Assembly (NCBI GenBank): GCA_036504855.1
Contig: DASXUL010000071.1
Span: forward strand, 4,911 to 68,910
Length of the DNA stretch: 64,000 nt
DNA from: DASXUL01 sp036504855
GTDB taxonomy: Bacteria > Armatimonadota > DTGP01 > JAKQQT01
Reading direction: 5' to 3'
Position numbers and translations under genes: made by a program. This document shows, piece by piece, positions 18,901-28,824 of this stretch. The notes beneath the pieces are model-generated. The model ran no database searches. It had not been told where the DNA came from and saw only the letters and a program-made list of their open reading frames with translations. Within the stretch, counting starts at the first letter, position 1. Every line of letters begins with the position of its first letter.

Positions 18901-19407
18901 ATGAACTCCAACACCAGCGATCCGTCGCTGGCCGACATCGCCTGGCGCAACGCGACCGACCTGTGGGGCCTTGGCGAGAACGTCACTGGTCTCGAGTGGA
19001 AGAGCCGTGTGGACTCTGCCGCCAAGATGTGGTACCTGGAGGCCCGCATCCCGTTCAGCGACCTCGGCGTTACCGGCGGCATGGCGGCCCCCACCGTGGC
19101 CGTCGGCACTGAGTGGGTCATCGATCTGGCCCGCCATCGCCATCTCCCATTGCCGGATGGCAATGACTACGACTCCGGTTGGTCCATCCTTCACTTCGTG
19201 AACACCGTCACCACCGTGAAGGGCGACATCAACGGCGACGGCCTCGTCAACAACTACGACGCTCTGGCCTCCCTCCGCATCGCGGCGGGCCTGGAGCGCG
19301 TTGGAACCCGTCTCTCCGCCGCAGACGTCAATGGCGACGGCAAGGCGGACCTGTCTGACACCGTGAAGATCGTCCGCAAGATCCGCGGCACGGACACGGC
19401 TCTCTAG
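15955..19407 (+). CDS. Secreted multidomain protein with C-terminal dockerin (paralogue 2)
   Basis: About 1150 residues from a GTG start with AAAGGA upstream, giving a signal peptide ending QPAAA. The architecture matches the preceding gene: beta-propeller about 36-325, regulatory-like domain 332-415, fibronectin-III-like 421-518, carbohydrate-binding-like 520-690, two regulatory-like domains 696-862, CBM9/DOMON-like (VIDGTVNLATEY) 871-1087, dockerin 1089-1150 (DINGDGLVNNYD and DVNGDGKADLSD). The pair arose by tandem duplication including promoter and leader. Likely an exported glycan-binding scaffold part; catalytic function not evident. Confidence 0.88.
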   Translation: MRPSLWLPVLALPLALLAQPAAAQNVTGPPTDLTTGSITTEIAPRLSFDGTKLTYTATNGPHDLSYTSNNVWVMTNAGANRTELVVHAYFGGTDEWSSLSPDGSKAVLHCTEYSGGSDPVSKVSLYIIDIANSIATRITNTPTESANDAFPTWSSDGKYIVFVSDRATGDYQLFAMKPEVESATNVPFQLTNWTDSTVSRARCTPDGKVLYMRAYKTDAGGGFDIYRSDLTAGSTPVAITHYGPTGKYISDPSMAAAGGKIFVTMGAKDGRIHVFLMNADGTGIHQVTGGQFAEDYACAANDKLVVTYFDAAANGVDNGDVGIYSLSAATATGTVSGKLTTSLGAPQAGATVNVYDGDTLVTSGTTTAAGAYTFTLAPGGYTLEFVTASPASYTVTRSVAVPSGGAVTQDAFTTPTGAPRPVGAIATIKGTSVYVRFRAGNVPSSPYTVSGYNIYRGASETGPWTKINASLVPATAPLQYIDAAPGDLSKAFYTVTTVTAGGGALESAYADVTQAANNLVFNPSFEQVDGSGNPIGWEFVNWGSGTVGGTSTVEKTDGTKSAVVDPGNALGMYHTTVDYQIPNPMTAIVEGAWAYAKDYSGGGGFQVREAPNAGSVFEWYADTGYTDYDTPAILNADGPMPWTWVSRNDNVVPWEFTQKTRFTMFNNGGGTVTGLLPVAYFDEATYQVRRFTTTGMVWGRVIDINGRYVSGATVTVGGKSVTTLGAPFVVRDVPTGPQTLTIKVPGQPDFVKQINNYGGYALEQDYQLPIAFFLNISGTVRYPDGTVCAGADVRLDANDGTELAKKTTDANGKYSFGDVNNDVSFAGVSWITAHKAGFVSVHTSDDYGLSGQVVRDLTLDMPAKYIQVSKVTGTAPVIDGTVNLATEYAGAQYTPFDLYDPSVVTSPLKVGAYTKWDDGNLYIAYVSEEPSPASMLAAATGRDNGTIWWTGSSWNADDLFAVWLDPNNGSRTGIGYEQWQILMNSNTSDPSLADIAWRNATDLWGLGENVTGLEWKSRVDSAAKMWYLEARIPFSDLGVTGGMAAPTVAVGTEWVIDLARHRHLPLPDGNDYDSGWSILHFVNTVTTVKGDINGDGLVNNYDALASLRIAAGLERVGTRLSAADVNGDGKADLSDTVKIVRKIRGTDTAL

Positions 19408-19430
19408 CCCTAAGGGGTAGGGGGCAAACT

Positions 19431-19468
19431 CCTGGGACTGGAAGGCGATATCGCCTTCCAGTCCCAGG
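19431..19468 (+). terminator. Terminator after dockerin paralogue 2
   Basis: A perfect 19-bp palindrome starting CCTGGGACTGG, followed by TTCACT, 23 bases past the stop codon. The ~260 bases from here to the prepilin gene hold no recognisable gene; an AT-rich patch near 19558-19590 may contain a promoter. Confidence 0.75.
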
Positions 19469-19730
19469 TTCACTCGTTAGAGCAGATTCGGGAGGCCGTA
19501 GACCCGCGGATCCGCCGCGGAGTTTCTGGGCTGAGTCGGAGAACGAACAGATAAGCATATCGTGCACTCATTAATACAGATTTGTTCTTCACACGGTAGC
19601 CCGCCGCAGTCGCCCGGCGGAACCGCTCGGGCCGGGCGCCTCCCCTTATAGCGGATAGGGCTGGCGCCTTCAGACAGCCGCCCGACCAATGCAGTCCTAG
19701 TCTCTCATTCATCAGGTACTGGAGATAAGT

Positions 19731-20516
19731 ATGAAACCAAGATTCCGCCGCCGCGCCTTTACACTGATCGAACTTCTGGTGGTTATCGCTATCATCGCCA
19801 TCCTCGCGGCCATCCTCTTCCCTGTGTTCGCCAAAGCGCGTGAGCGCGCCAAGGCCGCCAACTGCCTGTCGAATCTCAAGCAGATGGGCACTGCCGCCCA
19901 GATGTACATGGATGACAACAACAACTTCCTCATCCCGTACGGCATGGCAGAGAACAACGGCTACCGCGCGCGATTCACGATTCTCATCCAACCGTATCTG
20001 AAGAGCCTTGATGTCTTCACCTGCCCGTCCGACCACCTGAACCGCGCAAAATTGTCGGACACGAACACATACCAGCCGTACCCGACCACTTACGGGGTGA
20101 ACTGGTACATCTGCCGCGAAGTCGGCTCCTATTGGGGCAGCAAACCGCGCAAGGAGACCTGGGTGCGCCAGCCCGCCGGCACCATATGGGCGGCTGATAC
20201 AGCGAACGTAACTGTGGCAACGATGAACCTGAAGCCAGATCTCTGGAAGGAAGAGATGACCCAGGCGTGGAAAACGGACATCTATTACTTCTACCTGCCA
20301 AACGATTCCGACACAGGAGAGGCCACCGATGGCTGGGCGGCCGGCAACTGGGAAAGCCCGCCGAAGCACTATCGTCCGTTCCCCCGCCATGGCGGACGCG
20401 TGAACTGCATGTTCTTCGATGGACACGCCGCATCGGTTGCGGGCTCGCAGTTCGATCCCCAGGCGACGCCGTGGGGCTCGCCGCAGTGCCTGTGGGACAA
20501 CCCGAAGACCTCTTGA
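19731..20516 (+). CDS. Type II secretion-like prepilin with H-X9-DG C-terminus (1)
   Basis: A 261-residue pseudopilin-like protein. A short basic leader (KPRFRRRA) precedes FTLIELLVVIAIIAILAAILFPVFAKARERAK, the methylation/cleavage motif and long N-terminal helix. The C-terminus has RHGGRVNCMFFDGH, the H-X9-DG motif of the large prepilin families in Armatimonadota and Planctomycetota. Cleavage would follow Ala rather than Gly. Such proteins are surface or periplasm-exposed, and their roles are mostly unknown. GGAGA lies 6 bases before the ATG. It is followed by a close paralogue. Confidence 0.93.
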   Translation: MKPRFRRRAFTLIELLVVIAIIAILAAILFPVFAKARERAKAANCLSNLKQMGTAAQMYMDDNNNFLIPYGMAENNGYRARFTILIQPYLKSLDVFTCPSDHLNRAKLSDTNTYQPYPTTYGVNWYICREVGSYWGSKPRKETWVRQPAGTIWAADTANVTVATMNLKPDLWKEEMTQAWKTDIYYFYLPNDSDTGEATDGWAAGNWESPPKHYRPFPRHGGRVNCMFFDGHAASVAGSQFDPQATPWGSPQCLWDNPKTS

Positions 20517-20682
20517 CGCGGTCACCGGTCCAATTCCTTCCTGTGCCCTCCCGCATGCGGCTGGATTCGGGGCGGTAGACCCTTCAGGCCTCGTCCGCGC
20601 GGCAGCCGTGCACCGAGCGGACGAGGCCCTGATGGCCGTGAACTTCGGTTGGTTCCCTCGCGAGAAGTCCGTGGAGAAACCT

Positions 20683-21497
<815 letters not shown>

Positions 21498-21501
<4 letters not shown>

Positions 21502-23792
21502 CGATTATCACACGTTCCGTCTCGCTTGTTTTCGTGGCCGCGCTGGCGATGAGCGCCTCCGCCCAACAGAATCCTACCGGCCTCGCGCGACCCAACACAG
21601 CCAGGGCCGCCGATGTTTTCACGCCTCTACCCGCTGGGGCCGTCCGCCTGACGGGCGGGCTTTTGGGCGACCGATATGCCGCCAACGTCCAGGGCCGCCT
21701 CCTCAAGGTTGATGAGCAGGACCTCTTGGATGCTTTCGAGCATCGCCTTCAGCCCCACCAGGACTGGGCGGGCGAGCACGTGGGCAAGTTCCTGCATGCC
21801 GCAACGCTAACGTGGGCAACCACCCACAACGCCGCACTGAAGGCCAAGATCGACCGCGTGGCCAGGCGGCTCATCGCCACCCAGGAGCCCGACGGCTACC
21901 TGGGAACCTACGCGCCGGACCACCGATGGACGAGTTGGGACGTGTGGGTGCACAAGTATGACATCCTGGGGTTGCTGACTTACTACCAGTACACGCACAA
22001 CCCTTCCGCCCTGACGGCGTGCCGCAGGGCGGGTGACCTCCTCCTGAACACGTTTGGACCGGGGAAGCGGGACATCAACAAGGCCGGCGAGCACATGGGC
22101 ATGGCGTCCGACAGTGTGCTGGAGCCCATGGCGCTCCTCTATCGCGCCACGGCGGACAAGCGCTATCTGGCCTTTGCCCAGTACATCGTGAAGAACTACG
22201 ATGCCCCCGGCGGCCCGCGCATCTTGTCGACTCTGGACACTGGCGTCGGCGTGGACAAGGTGGCCAACAACAAGGCCTACGAGATGCTCTCCAACTTCGT
22301 GGGCCTTCTGGAGTTGAACCGCATCCAGCCGTCCGCGCGGATCCGCCACGACGTTCTGCATGCGTGGAGCGATGTCCGCGCCAACCGGCTTTACATCACC
22401 GGCAGCGCATCGGCGGGAGAGCACTTTGGAGACGCGCGCATCCTCCCCACGGGAGAGGGCGCCCATATCTGCGAGGTGTGCGTTACCGTCACCTGGGAGC
22501 AGATGAACCTCCAACTGCTGCGCCTGCTCGGGGATTCGCGCTGCGCGGATGAGATCGAGCGAACCGTCTACAACCACCTTCTCGCCGCCCAGAAGCCCAG
22601 CGGGGAAGCCTGGAGCTACTACACGCCGCTCGAAGGTCGCAAACCGTTCAGCCCCGCCACCACGTGCTGCCTGTCCAGCGGCCCGCGCGGCGTGGCGCTC
22701 ATCCCCAGCGCCGCCGTGATGGCCAGCCAGGACGGCGGCCTCGTTGTCAACCTCTTCAACCCGCTGACGGCCACCGCCGCGCTGAAGTCCGGCGCCGTGA
22801 CGCTGACCCAGACTTCGGACTACCCATCCGGGGGAAACGTTACGATTTCCGTGGCTCCGGCCGCGGCTGGACAGCGCTTCCCGTTGCGGGTGCGCATTCC
22901 GGCGTGGGCGCCGCGGGCCATCCTGACCGTCAACGGCAGGTCCATCCGCGCGGTCCCAGGGCGCTATGCCGTCATTTCGCGCGCGTGGCGGCGCGGTGAC
23001 CGAGTGCGTCTCACCCTCCCCATGAAAGTGCGGTTCGCGAACGGCGATCACAACACGGCGGACATGCGCGCGGCGATGTACGGGCCGATGGTTCTCGCCC
23101 TGGATCAGGCCAATAACCCGCGCGTGCGCCTGTTGAAGCAGGTGGCTCTCGAAACGGTTCAGGCCCGCCCCGTGGCCGGCCACGCGCTTGTTTTCCGGGC
23201 AGCCGGTTACATCGGCGGTCAGGCGGACGCCGTGCCGCTGACGCTGGTTCCCTACGCGATGGCCGGCGCCTCGGGCAGCCGCCTTGCCGTCTGGATGGCG
23301 CGGCCCGGGTTCCAGATGATGACATCGGGCTCCGGCAGCCTGTTGTTTGGCGGCAAGGTGGTCGCCTCGCGCCGCGGAAACTCCGAAGGCGACATCGCCG
23401 ACGACGACCCGACCACCTATTCGGTGACGTGGGACGCGACAAAGGCCGCCGAGGATTGGTATGAAGTCAGCGCGGACCGCCCAATCACCGTCTCCCGCGT
23501 GGTCTTCATGCATGGTCGCAACTTCAACAACGGCGGTTGGTGGGATACGTCCTCCGGCAAGCCCCGCATCGAAGTTCGCGACACGCCCGGAGGCCCGTGG
23601 CGGCAGGTGGGAACGCTGGATAGCTACCCGGATACCACGGCAACCCAGATGCCGGACCTCAAGGACGGGCAGGCCTTTTCCGCGTCGTTCCCGCCAACCC
23701 AGGCGGTTGCCGTCCGCGTGATCGGCATCCCGTCCTGCGGCGACGGCCCGGACCAGTCATTCACCTCCTGCGCGGAGCTTCAGGCCTTCTGA
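21498..23792 (+). CDS. GH127 (DUF1680) glycosidase, beta-L-arabinofuranosidase type
   Basis: A 764-residue exported enzyme with a signal peptide ending SASAQ. The (alpha/alpha)6 catalytic part spans about 40-560. Residues match the zinc-thiolate site of characterised GH127 enzymes: E326 and C328 (ICEVCVTVTW), C390-C391 (TTCCLSSGPRG), with E308 (GEHF) as possible acid/base. A C-terminal F5/8 type C (discoidin)-like module, about 640-764, may bind sugar. It probably removes beta-L-arabinofuranosyl residues outside the cytoplasm. It overlaps the upstream prepilin gene by ATGA. Confidence 0.88.
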
Positions 23793-23808
23793 GAGCCGCG
23801 TGTGCTTC

Positions 23809-23845
23809 GGCCTCGGCGGCGCGCGATAACCGCGCCGTCGAGGCC
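23809..23845 (+). terminator. Hairpin between GH127 and permease genes
   Basis: A 15-bp stem (GGCCTCGGCGGCGCG / CGCGCCGTCGAGGCC, one G-T pair) with the 7-base loop CGATAAC, followed by AAACGTTG. It ends 23 bases before the permease ATG. It could be an intra-operon attenuator or a processing/stability element. Confidence 0.6.
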
Positions 23846-23868
23846 AAACGTTGCCGCCGAAAACACTC

Positions 23869-24966
23869 ATGACCCTTGCTTCACCTTCATACCGCCGCGT
23901 GGCGGGCGCGCTGCGTCCGTGGGCCACTCTGGCTCTCGTCTGCGCGATTTTCTCCATGCACCCCGCCTTCCGGGAGACGTTTTGGCAGCGGGCCTACCTG
24001 CCGAACATCCTTCAACAATCCGCGCGCAACATCGTGCTTGCGGTCGGCATGTCGTTCGTCATCCTGAGCGGCGGAATCGACCTGAGCGTGGGCGCCGTTC
24101 TCGCGCTTGCCGGGGCCGGGCTGGCCCTTGGCCTGAACGCTTCCATGCCCGGCTGGCTGTGCGGCGTGGTCGTGCTGCCGTTCGCCATGGTCTCGGCGTG
24201 GTACGCCGCCCGGCGAGGTCCGGCGCCGGCCGCCGTCACGTTTGCCGTTGTCGAGGCGATCGGAACCTACGGCCTCGCCCACGGTCTGGCCGGCGGAGTA
24301 CGCGTGGAGGGCGCGATCGCTCTGGCGCTGCTCATCGGCGTGGCCTGCGGGATGGCCAATGGCGCGGTCGTTTCCCTCGGCCGTGTGCCGTCCTTCGTGG
24401 CGACGCTTGGCATGATGAGCGCCGCCCGCGGGCTGACGCTTTACGCCACAGACAGCAACAGCGTGCCGGCCCGCATCCCGCGCTTCCTCGCGCTGGGGCA
24501 GGGCGCCCCGCTGGTGATCATCACGCTGGCCGTGGTAGCCGCCGCCGCCGTGCTTCTCGCGCGGACGCGGTCCGGCCGGTATATCCTGTCTATCGGCGGA
24601 AACGAGCAGGCGGCCCGGCTCTCCGGCGTGGACGTGGCCGCCTTCAAAACCCTCGCTTACGCGCTGTCTGGCTTGGCCGCGGGCATCGGCGCGGTGCTGG
24701 TTACCGCTAAGTTCGGCACGGCCAACACCGGCGCCGGAACGGGCGCGGAGCTGGATGCCATCGCCGCGGTCGTCATCGGCGGAACCAGCCTTTCCGGCGG
24801 CGAGGGGAGCATCATCGGCGCGCTCGTCGGCGCGCTGACCATCACCGTCATCGAGGCCGGCCTCGTACTTGTCGGCATCCAGGACACGCTGCAGCCCGTC
24901 ATCCTCGGCGGCGTCATTGTCCTCACCGTTTTCATTGACCAGTTCCGCAAGCGAACGGTCCGTTAA
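23869..24966 (+). CDS. Sugar ABC transporter permease (RbsC/AraH family)
   Basis: About 365 residues from the ATG at 23869; a TTG at 23851 is an alternative and neither has a strong ribosome site. Eight to ten hydrophobic helices. The family motifs VLSGGIDLSVGAVLALAG, FVATLGMMSAARGL and IAAVVIGGTSLSGGEGSIIGALVGAL identify the monosaccharide importer family of the inner membrane. It works with the lipoprotein gene that follows 10 bases later. No ATP-binding subunit is encoded nearby. Confidence 0.92.
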   Translation: MTLASPSYRRVAGALRPWATLALVCAIFSMHPAFRETFWQRAYLPNILQQSARNIVLAVGMSFVILSGGIDLSVGAVLALAGAGLALGLNASMPGWLCGVVVLPFAMVSAWYAARRGPAPAAVTFAVVEAIGTYGLAHGLAGGVRVEGAIALALLIGVACGMANGAVVSLGRVPSFVATLGMMSAARGLTLYATDSNSVPARIPRFLALGQGAPLVIITLAVVAAAAVLLARTRSGRYILSIGGNEQAARLSGVDVAAFKTLAYALSGLAAGIGAVLVTAKFGTANTGAGTGAELDAIAAVVIGGTSLSGGEGSIIGALVGALTITVIEAGLVLVGIQDTLQPVILGGVIVLTVFIDQFRKRTVR

Positions 24967-24976
24967 GGAGCACCCC

Positions 24977-25972
24977 ATGAAAGCAACGCTCGGTATCACC
25001 CTCGCCGCTCTGGCGCTCGTCGGCTGTGGAGTCGAGACCACCAAACAGGTGTCTGTTCCAAAACCGGCGGCGCCGCCGGCCGGCGCGGTTACGCTTCAGA
25101 CGCTGGACGCCGTGAAGAAGGCCAAACAGCCGTACAAGATCGTCCTCATCGTGAAGACGCGCAACAACCCGTTCTTCCGCCCGATGATCTCGGAGTTTGA
25201 GAAGACCTGCAAAGACCTGGGCGCCGCGCCCGAGGTGCAGGCGCCGCCGCAGGAGATGGACTACGAGAAACAGGTGGCCCTGATCCAGACCGAGGTGGGC
25301 AAGGGGGCCAAGGCGATCTGCATTGCCCCGGCCGACAGCAAGGGCATCGTTCCCGCGCTGGTTGCTGCTCAGAAGGCGGGCGTTCTCATCGTGAACGTCG
25401 ACAACCGCATCGACGCGCCCGCGGCCGCGGCGCAGGGTTTGAAGGCCGCCGGTTACGTCGGCGCGGACAATGAGGCGGGTGGTCGCCTGGCGGGGGCGGA
25501 AATGCTGAAGGCCCTTTCCGGCAAGGGCGACGTGGCCATTCTGGAAGGAATCCGCGGAGCGGACAACGCCGAGGCCCGAAAGCGCGGCTTCACCGAGGCC
25601 GTCAAGGGTCATTTGAACGTGGTGGCCGCCGAGAGCGCGAACTGGGACACGGAACAAGCCTATCAGAAGACTCAGAACATTCTGGCGGCGCGCCCCTCCA
25701 TTTCCGGAATCTTCTGCGCCAATGACAAGATGGCTGTCGGCGCCATGAAAGCGATCGCCGAGGCCGGCAAGAAGGGCAAGATCGCCGTCGTCGGCTACGA
25801 CAACATCCCGGACGTTCAGCCCGCCATCGCCTCTGGAGAACTGAAGGCCACCATCGAACAGCGCCCGGACCTGATGGGACGATATGGCGCCCGCATGGCC
25901 ATTGGCGCGCTGAATGGCGATGTCCCCCTGGGCGGCGAGATCCTGGTGCCGCTGGAGGCTAAGCACCGATGA
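24977..25972 (+). CDS. Sugar-binding lipoprotein of ABC transporter (RbsB-like)
   Basis: A 331-residue periplasmic-binding-protein type I (Peripla_BP_4). The signal with lipobox LVGC indicates lipid attachment. Core motifs: KIVLIVKTRNNPFF, AICIAPADSKGIVPAL, VNVDNRID, GDVAILEG, IFCANDKMAVGAMKAI, VVGYDNIPD. AAGGAG lies 6 bases before the ATG. It delivers a monosaccharide to the adjacent permease; the neighbouring GH127 enzyme makes L-arabinose or an arabinoside a plausible ligand (inference). The stop overlaps the next gene. Confidence 0.93.
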   Translation: MKATLGITLAALALVGCGVETTKQVSVPKPAAPPAGAVTLQTLDAVKKAKQPYKIVLIVKTRNNPFFRPMISEFEKTCKDLGAAPEVQAPPQEMDYEKQVALIQTEVGKGAKAICIAPADSKGIVPALVAAQKAGVLIVNVDNRIDAPAAAAQGLKAAGYVGADNEAGGRLAGAEMLKALSGKGDVAILEGIRGADNAEARKRGFTEAVKGHLNVVAAESANWDTEQAYQKTQNILAARPSISGIFCANDKMAVGAMKAIAEAGKKGKIAVVGYDNIPDVQPAIASGELKATIEQRPDLMGRYGARMAIGALNGDVPLGGEILVPLEAKHR

Positions 25973-27378
25973 TGGCAACGCCCGTTTCCCCACTCGTCGA
26001 CGCCGCCTGGCTGGAAGGCCTGGCGCGCCTCGAATTGGCCAACCGCTCGCTGCAGGGGTTCGACCTTGCCGGTCTATCGGAACGTCTGGTCGCCGCCAAA
26101 GGCGACGCCGACGCCATCTGGGCGGTCTACCAGGATGCGCTGGCCGCCGCCATCCCGGCGGAGTATCCGTTTGCCGAACCGAATGGTCTGGAAGAGATCC
26201 GCGCGCTGCGTCCTTCGGGCCCGCGCGTGATGGACTACGACCTCTCCGATCTCCAACTCGAAGACAAAGTCCACGGCGCTCTGCTGGGGCGCATCATCGG
26301 CGTGATCCTGGGCCGTCCCGTTGAGGGCGCCACGGAGGCGGATATCCGGCGCCGGCTGGAATCCACCGGCGACTACCCGCTGGCCGGCTACTTCCCGCGC
26401 TACTGGACGGAGAACGGCGAGCGCCGCGAAAATGGCGCCGCTTCCCTCCGCAGCACACGCGAAGGCCTGCGCATGCGCGCTGCCGCCGAAGCGGATGACG
26501 ACATCAACTACGTGCTGCTGAACACCAAGCTCCTTGAGAAGTACGGCCCCAACTTCAGCACAACCGACGTCGGCTATCTCTGGCTGGAGTCGTTCCCTGC
26601 CAACTGGTCCTGGGGCCCAGAGCGGACCGCATACCTCAACCTGGCCCGCTTCACAGACTACGGAGAGCGCTGGCGCCCCATTGACTTCGATACGCTCTGG
26701 AAGGTGACGCACTATCTCCATGAATCGAGCGAGCTCATCGGCGCTCAGATCCGGGCCGACGCATTCGGGTACGCCGCTCCCGGCCTGCCGGAACTGGCCG
26801 CCGAATGGGCCTGGCGCGACGCCGCGCTGACCCACGTGAAGAACGGCATCTATGGCGAGATGCTGTTCGCCGCCATCATCGCCGCCGCCTTCACGGCGCG
26901 CGGCATCCGAGAGGCCGTGGAAGTGGGCCTCACGGAGATCCCCGAGCGCTGCCGGCTCGCCGAGGCCGTGCGCAATACGCTGGCCTGGTGGGACGAGCTT
27001 GCCGACTGGCGCGCGGTATACGAGCGAATCGCCGAGCATTACAACGTCTACACGCCGGGCGGCACGATCAATAATGCGTGCATCATCGTAAACGCATTGC
27101 TGGCGGGGCAGGGGGACTTCGAGCGCACGATGACCATCACCGTGATGCAAGGGCAGGACACGGACTGCACCGCCGCAACGGCGGGAAGCATCATCGGCGC
27201 GTGGCTGGGCGCTTCCAGCGTGCCCGAGAAGTGGTCGGCGCCGCTCGCCGACACGTTCTACACGGCGATTCCCGGCGAGGGGCCGTGCTCCATCTCCGCA
27301 GTGGCGGGCCGCGCTTACGCGCTGGGACGAACCTTCGGCAAGTCGCGCCGCAATCTGCCGTTCAAGTGGGACATGTGA
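25969..27378 (+). CDS. ADP-ribosylglycohydrolase-family protein
   Basis: A 469-residue cytoplasmic protein with no signal. The fold motifs are DKVHGALLGRIIGVILGRPVEG (start of the all-alpha ADP-ribosylglycohydrolase domain near residue 95), DDDINYVLLN (first metal-binding Asp cluster) and QGQDTDCTAATAGSIIGAW (second metal cluster). Classic members cleave ADP-ribose N-glycosidic bonds using two Mg ions. Here it is translationally coupled to a sugar-binding protein, suggesting a glycoside substrate taken up by the transporter. That is inference from context. Confidence 0.85.
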   Translation: MMATPVSPLVDAAWLEGLARLELANRSLQGFDLAGLSERLVAAKGDADAIWAVYQDALAAAIPAEYPFAEPNGLEEIRALRPSGPRVMDYDLSDLQLEDKVHGALLGRIIGVILGRPVEGATEADIRRRLESTGDYPLAGYFPRYWTENGERRENGAASLRSTREGLRMRAAAEADDDINYVLLNTKLLEKYGPNFSTTDVGYLWLESFPANWSWGPERTAYLNLARFTDYGERWRPIDFDTLWKVTHYLHESSELIGAQIRADAFGYAAPGLPELAAEWAWRDAALTHVKNGIYGEMLFAAIIAAAFTARGIREAVEVGLTEIPERCRLAEAVRNTLAWWDELADWRAVYERIAEHYNVYTPGGTINNACIIVNALLAGQGDFERTMTITVMQGQDTDCTAATAGSIIGAWLGASSVPEKWSAPLADTFYTAIPGEGPCSISAVAGRAYALGRTFGKSRRNLPFKWDM

Positions 27379-27401
27379 CCATGCAGTTGAGTGAAGCAGC
27401 T

Positions 27402-28709
27402 ATGAAGTTCCTGTTCGTCTTCGCCGCCCTGGCGGCCATCTCGTCAGCCGGGTGCGCCCAGACCAAGCCCTGGCCGGAGCCGGTCAAGACGCCCGTCAAG
27501 AACCATCCGATCCCCCGCGGCACGTTCATTCAGGAATACCTCGTGCGCCAATGGACCGACGCCAAGTGGCAGGCCGAGTACAACGCCATGAAGGCCGTGG
27601 GGATGGACATCATGATCTTCGGTTCCGCGGCGGACTCGAAGAAGAAGGTCACGTACTATCCGCCCAGCGTGCCCGGGTACAGCCTGGCCGATGGGTACGG
27701 TGACGTGATTGATGCGTGCCTGCGCAATGCCAAGAAGTGCGGCGTCAAGGTTTTCATCGGCCTGAACTTCTCCAGTGATTGGTGGAACAAGGGCGTCAGC
27801 GATCCTGAGTGGCTCTACGCTCAGATGCGTGAGGGCAACTTGCTGGCGGACGACCTGTACGCCAAGTACCATGGGAAGTACCCGGACACGTTCGCCGGGT
27901 GGTACTGGGTGTGGGAAGTGGACAACGCCAACTACAACCGGGCCGACCAGCGCGACACGCTCGCCAAGGCGCTGGATATCAACGTGAGCCACGTCCATTC
28001 GCTGGATGCCAATATGCCCGTGATGCTCTGTCCGTTCATGAACTACCGGCTGGGCTCTCCGGAGCAGTACCGTGACACCTGGGCCTGGGTGTTTGCTCAC
28101 TGCTCATTGGGACAGGGCGACATCTTCGCCCCGCAGGACTGCGTGGGCGCGGGCGGGACTACCATCGACAACTTTGTCCCGTGGCTCGCCGCGCTCAAGC
28201 AGGCGGTCGACTCAAAGCCCGGACTTCGCTTCTGGACCGACGCCGAAACGTTCGATCAGGCGGACTGGACCGCCGCGCCCCTGAACCGCTTCATCCGCCA
28301 GCTAAAGGGCGCACAGCCCTATGTGGAGCACAGCGTTACGTTTGCGTACAGCCACTACTACAGCCCCGTTTCGTGCGCGCCAGGTTGGCAGAAGACCCTG
28401 GCGGATTACGTGCGAACCGGGAAACTCGAAACCCAACCGCCCACGCCCCCCACGTACCTGAAAGCCGCGCGGGGCACGGGCCGCATCGCGCTGACCTGGA
28501 ACAAAAGCAAGGACAATGTTGGCGTGGCCTCCTACGCGGTCCTGCGCGATGGCGTGCGGATCGCCCGCATCCAGGCATCCAAGACATCCCCGATCCCAGC
28601 CGCAGCGTTCACAGACACGTCGGCTCCGGCCGGCGAGGTCCGGTACGCCGTTCAGGCCTGCGACTTCGCGGGCAATTCCTCCGCGCCCGCTGAGGTTACC
28701 GTGCATTGA
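27402..28709 (+). CDS. DUF4434-type TIM-barrel lipoprotein with fibronectin III domain
   Basis: About 435 residues from the ATG at 27402, giving a lipoprotein signal (MKFLFVFAALAAISSAGC); an ATG at 27381 adds seven residues. The body (about 35-345) starts RGTFIQEYLVRQWTDAKWQAEYNAMKAVGMD, as in DUF4434 barrels, putative glycosidases. A fibronectin-III-like domain ends the protein (about 350-435: TGRIALTWNKSKDNVGVASYAVLRDG). Last gene of the carbohydrate operon. The catalytic residues are not identified. Confidence 0.82.
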   Translation: MKFLFVFAALAAISSAGCAQTKPWPEPVKTPVKNHPIPRGTFIQEYLVRQWTDAKWQAEYNAMKAVGMDIMIFGSAADSKKKVTYYPPSVPGYSLADGYGDVIDACLRNAKKCGVKVFIGLNFSSDWWNKGVSDPEWLYAQMREGNLLADDLYAKYHGKYPDTFAGWYWVWEVDNANYNRADQRDTLAKALDINVSHVHSLDANMPVMLCPFMNYRLGSPEQYRDTWAWVFAHCSLGQGDIFAPQDCVGAGGTTIDNFVPWLAALKQAVDSKPGLRFWTDAETFDQADWTAAPLNRFIRQLKGAQPYVEHSVTFAYSHYYSPVSCAPGWQKTLADYVRTGKLETQPPTPPTYLKAARGTGRIALTWNKSKDNVGVASYAVLRDGVRIARIQASKTSPIPAAAFTDTSAPAGEVRYAVQACDFAGNSSAPAEVTVH

Positions 28710-28735
28710 CGCTTGGCCGCAACATCGGGCACAAT
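28706..28735 (+). promoter_or_regulatory. Candidate pckA promoter
   Basis: TTGACG (28706-28711), 18 bases, CACAAT (28730-28735). It overlaps the stop codon of the upstream gene and lies about 90 bases before pckA, with small hairpins in between. Confidence 0.5.
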
Positions 28736-28824
28736 GATGTCTATCGGACATCCTATCGGAGCGGTAAAGCTCCGCGGAGGACCGGTGGCCCCGCGAGGGT
28801 CCCTGCGCGGGGAGGAGGACAGTG

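Noticed and set aside
21807..23513. 568-residue open frame antisense to the GH127 gene
   Set aside because: No motif, and the sense strand encodes conserved catalytic residues.
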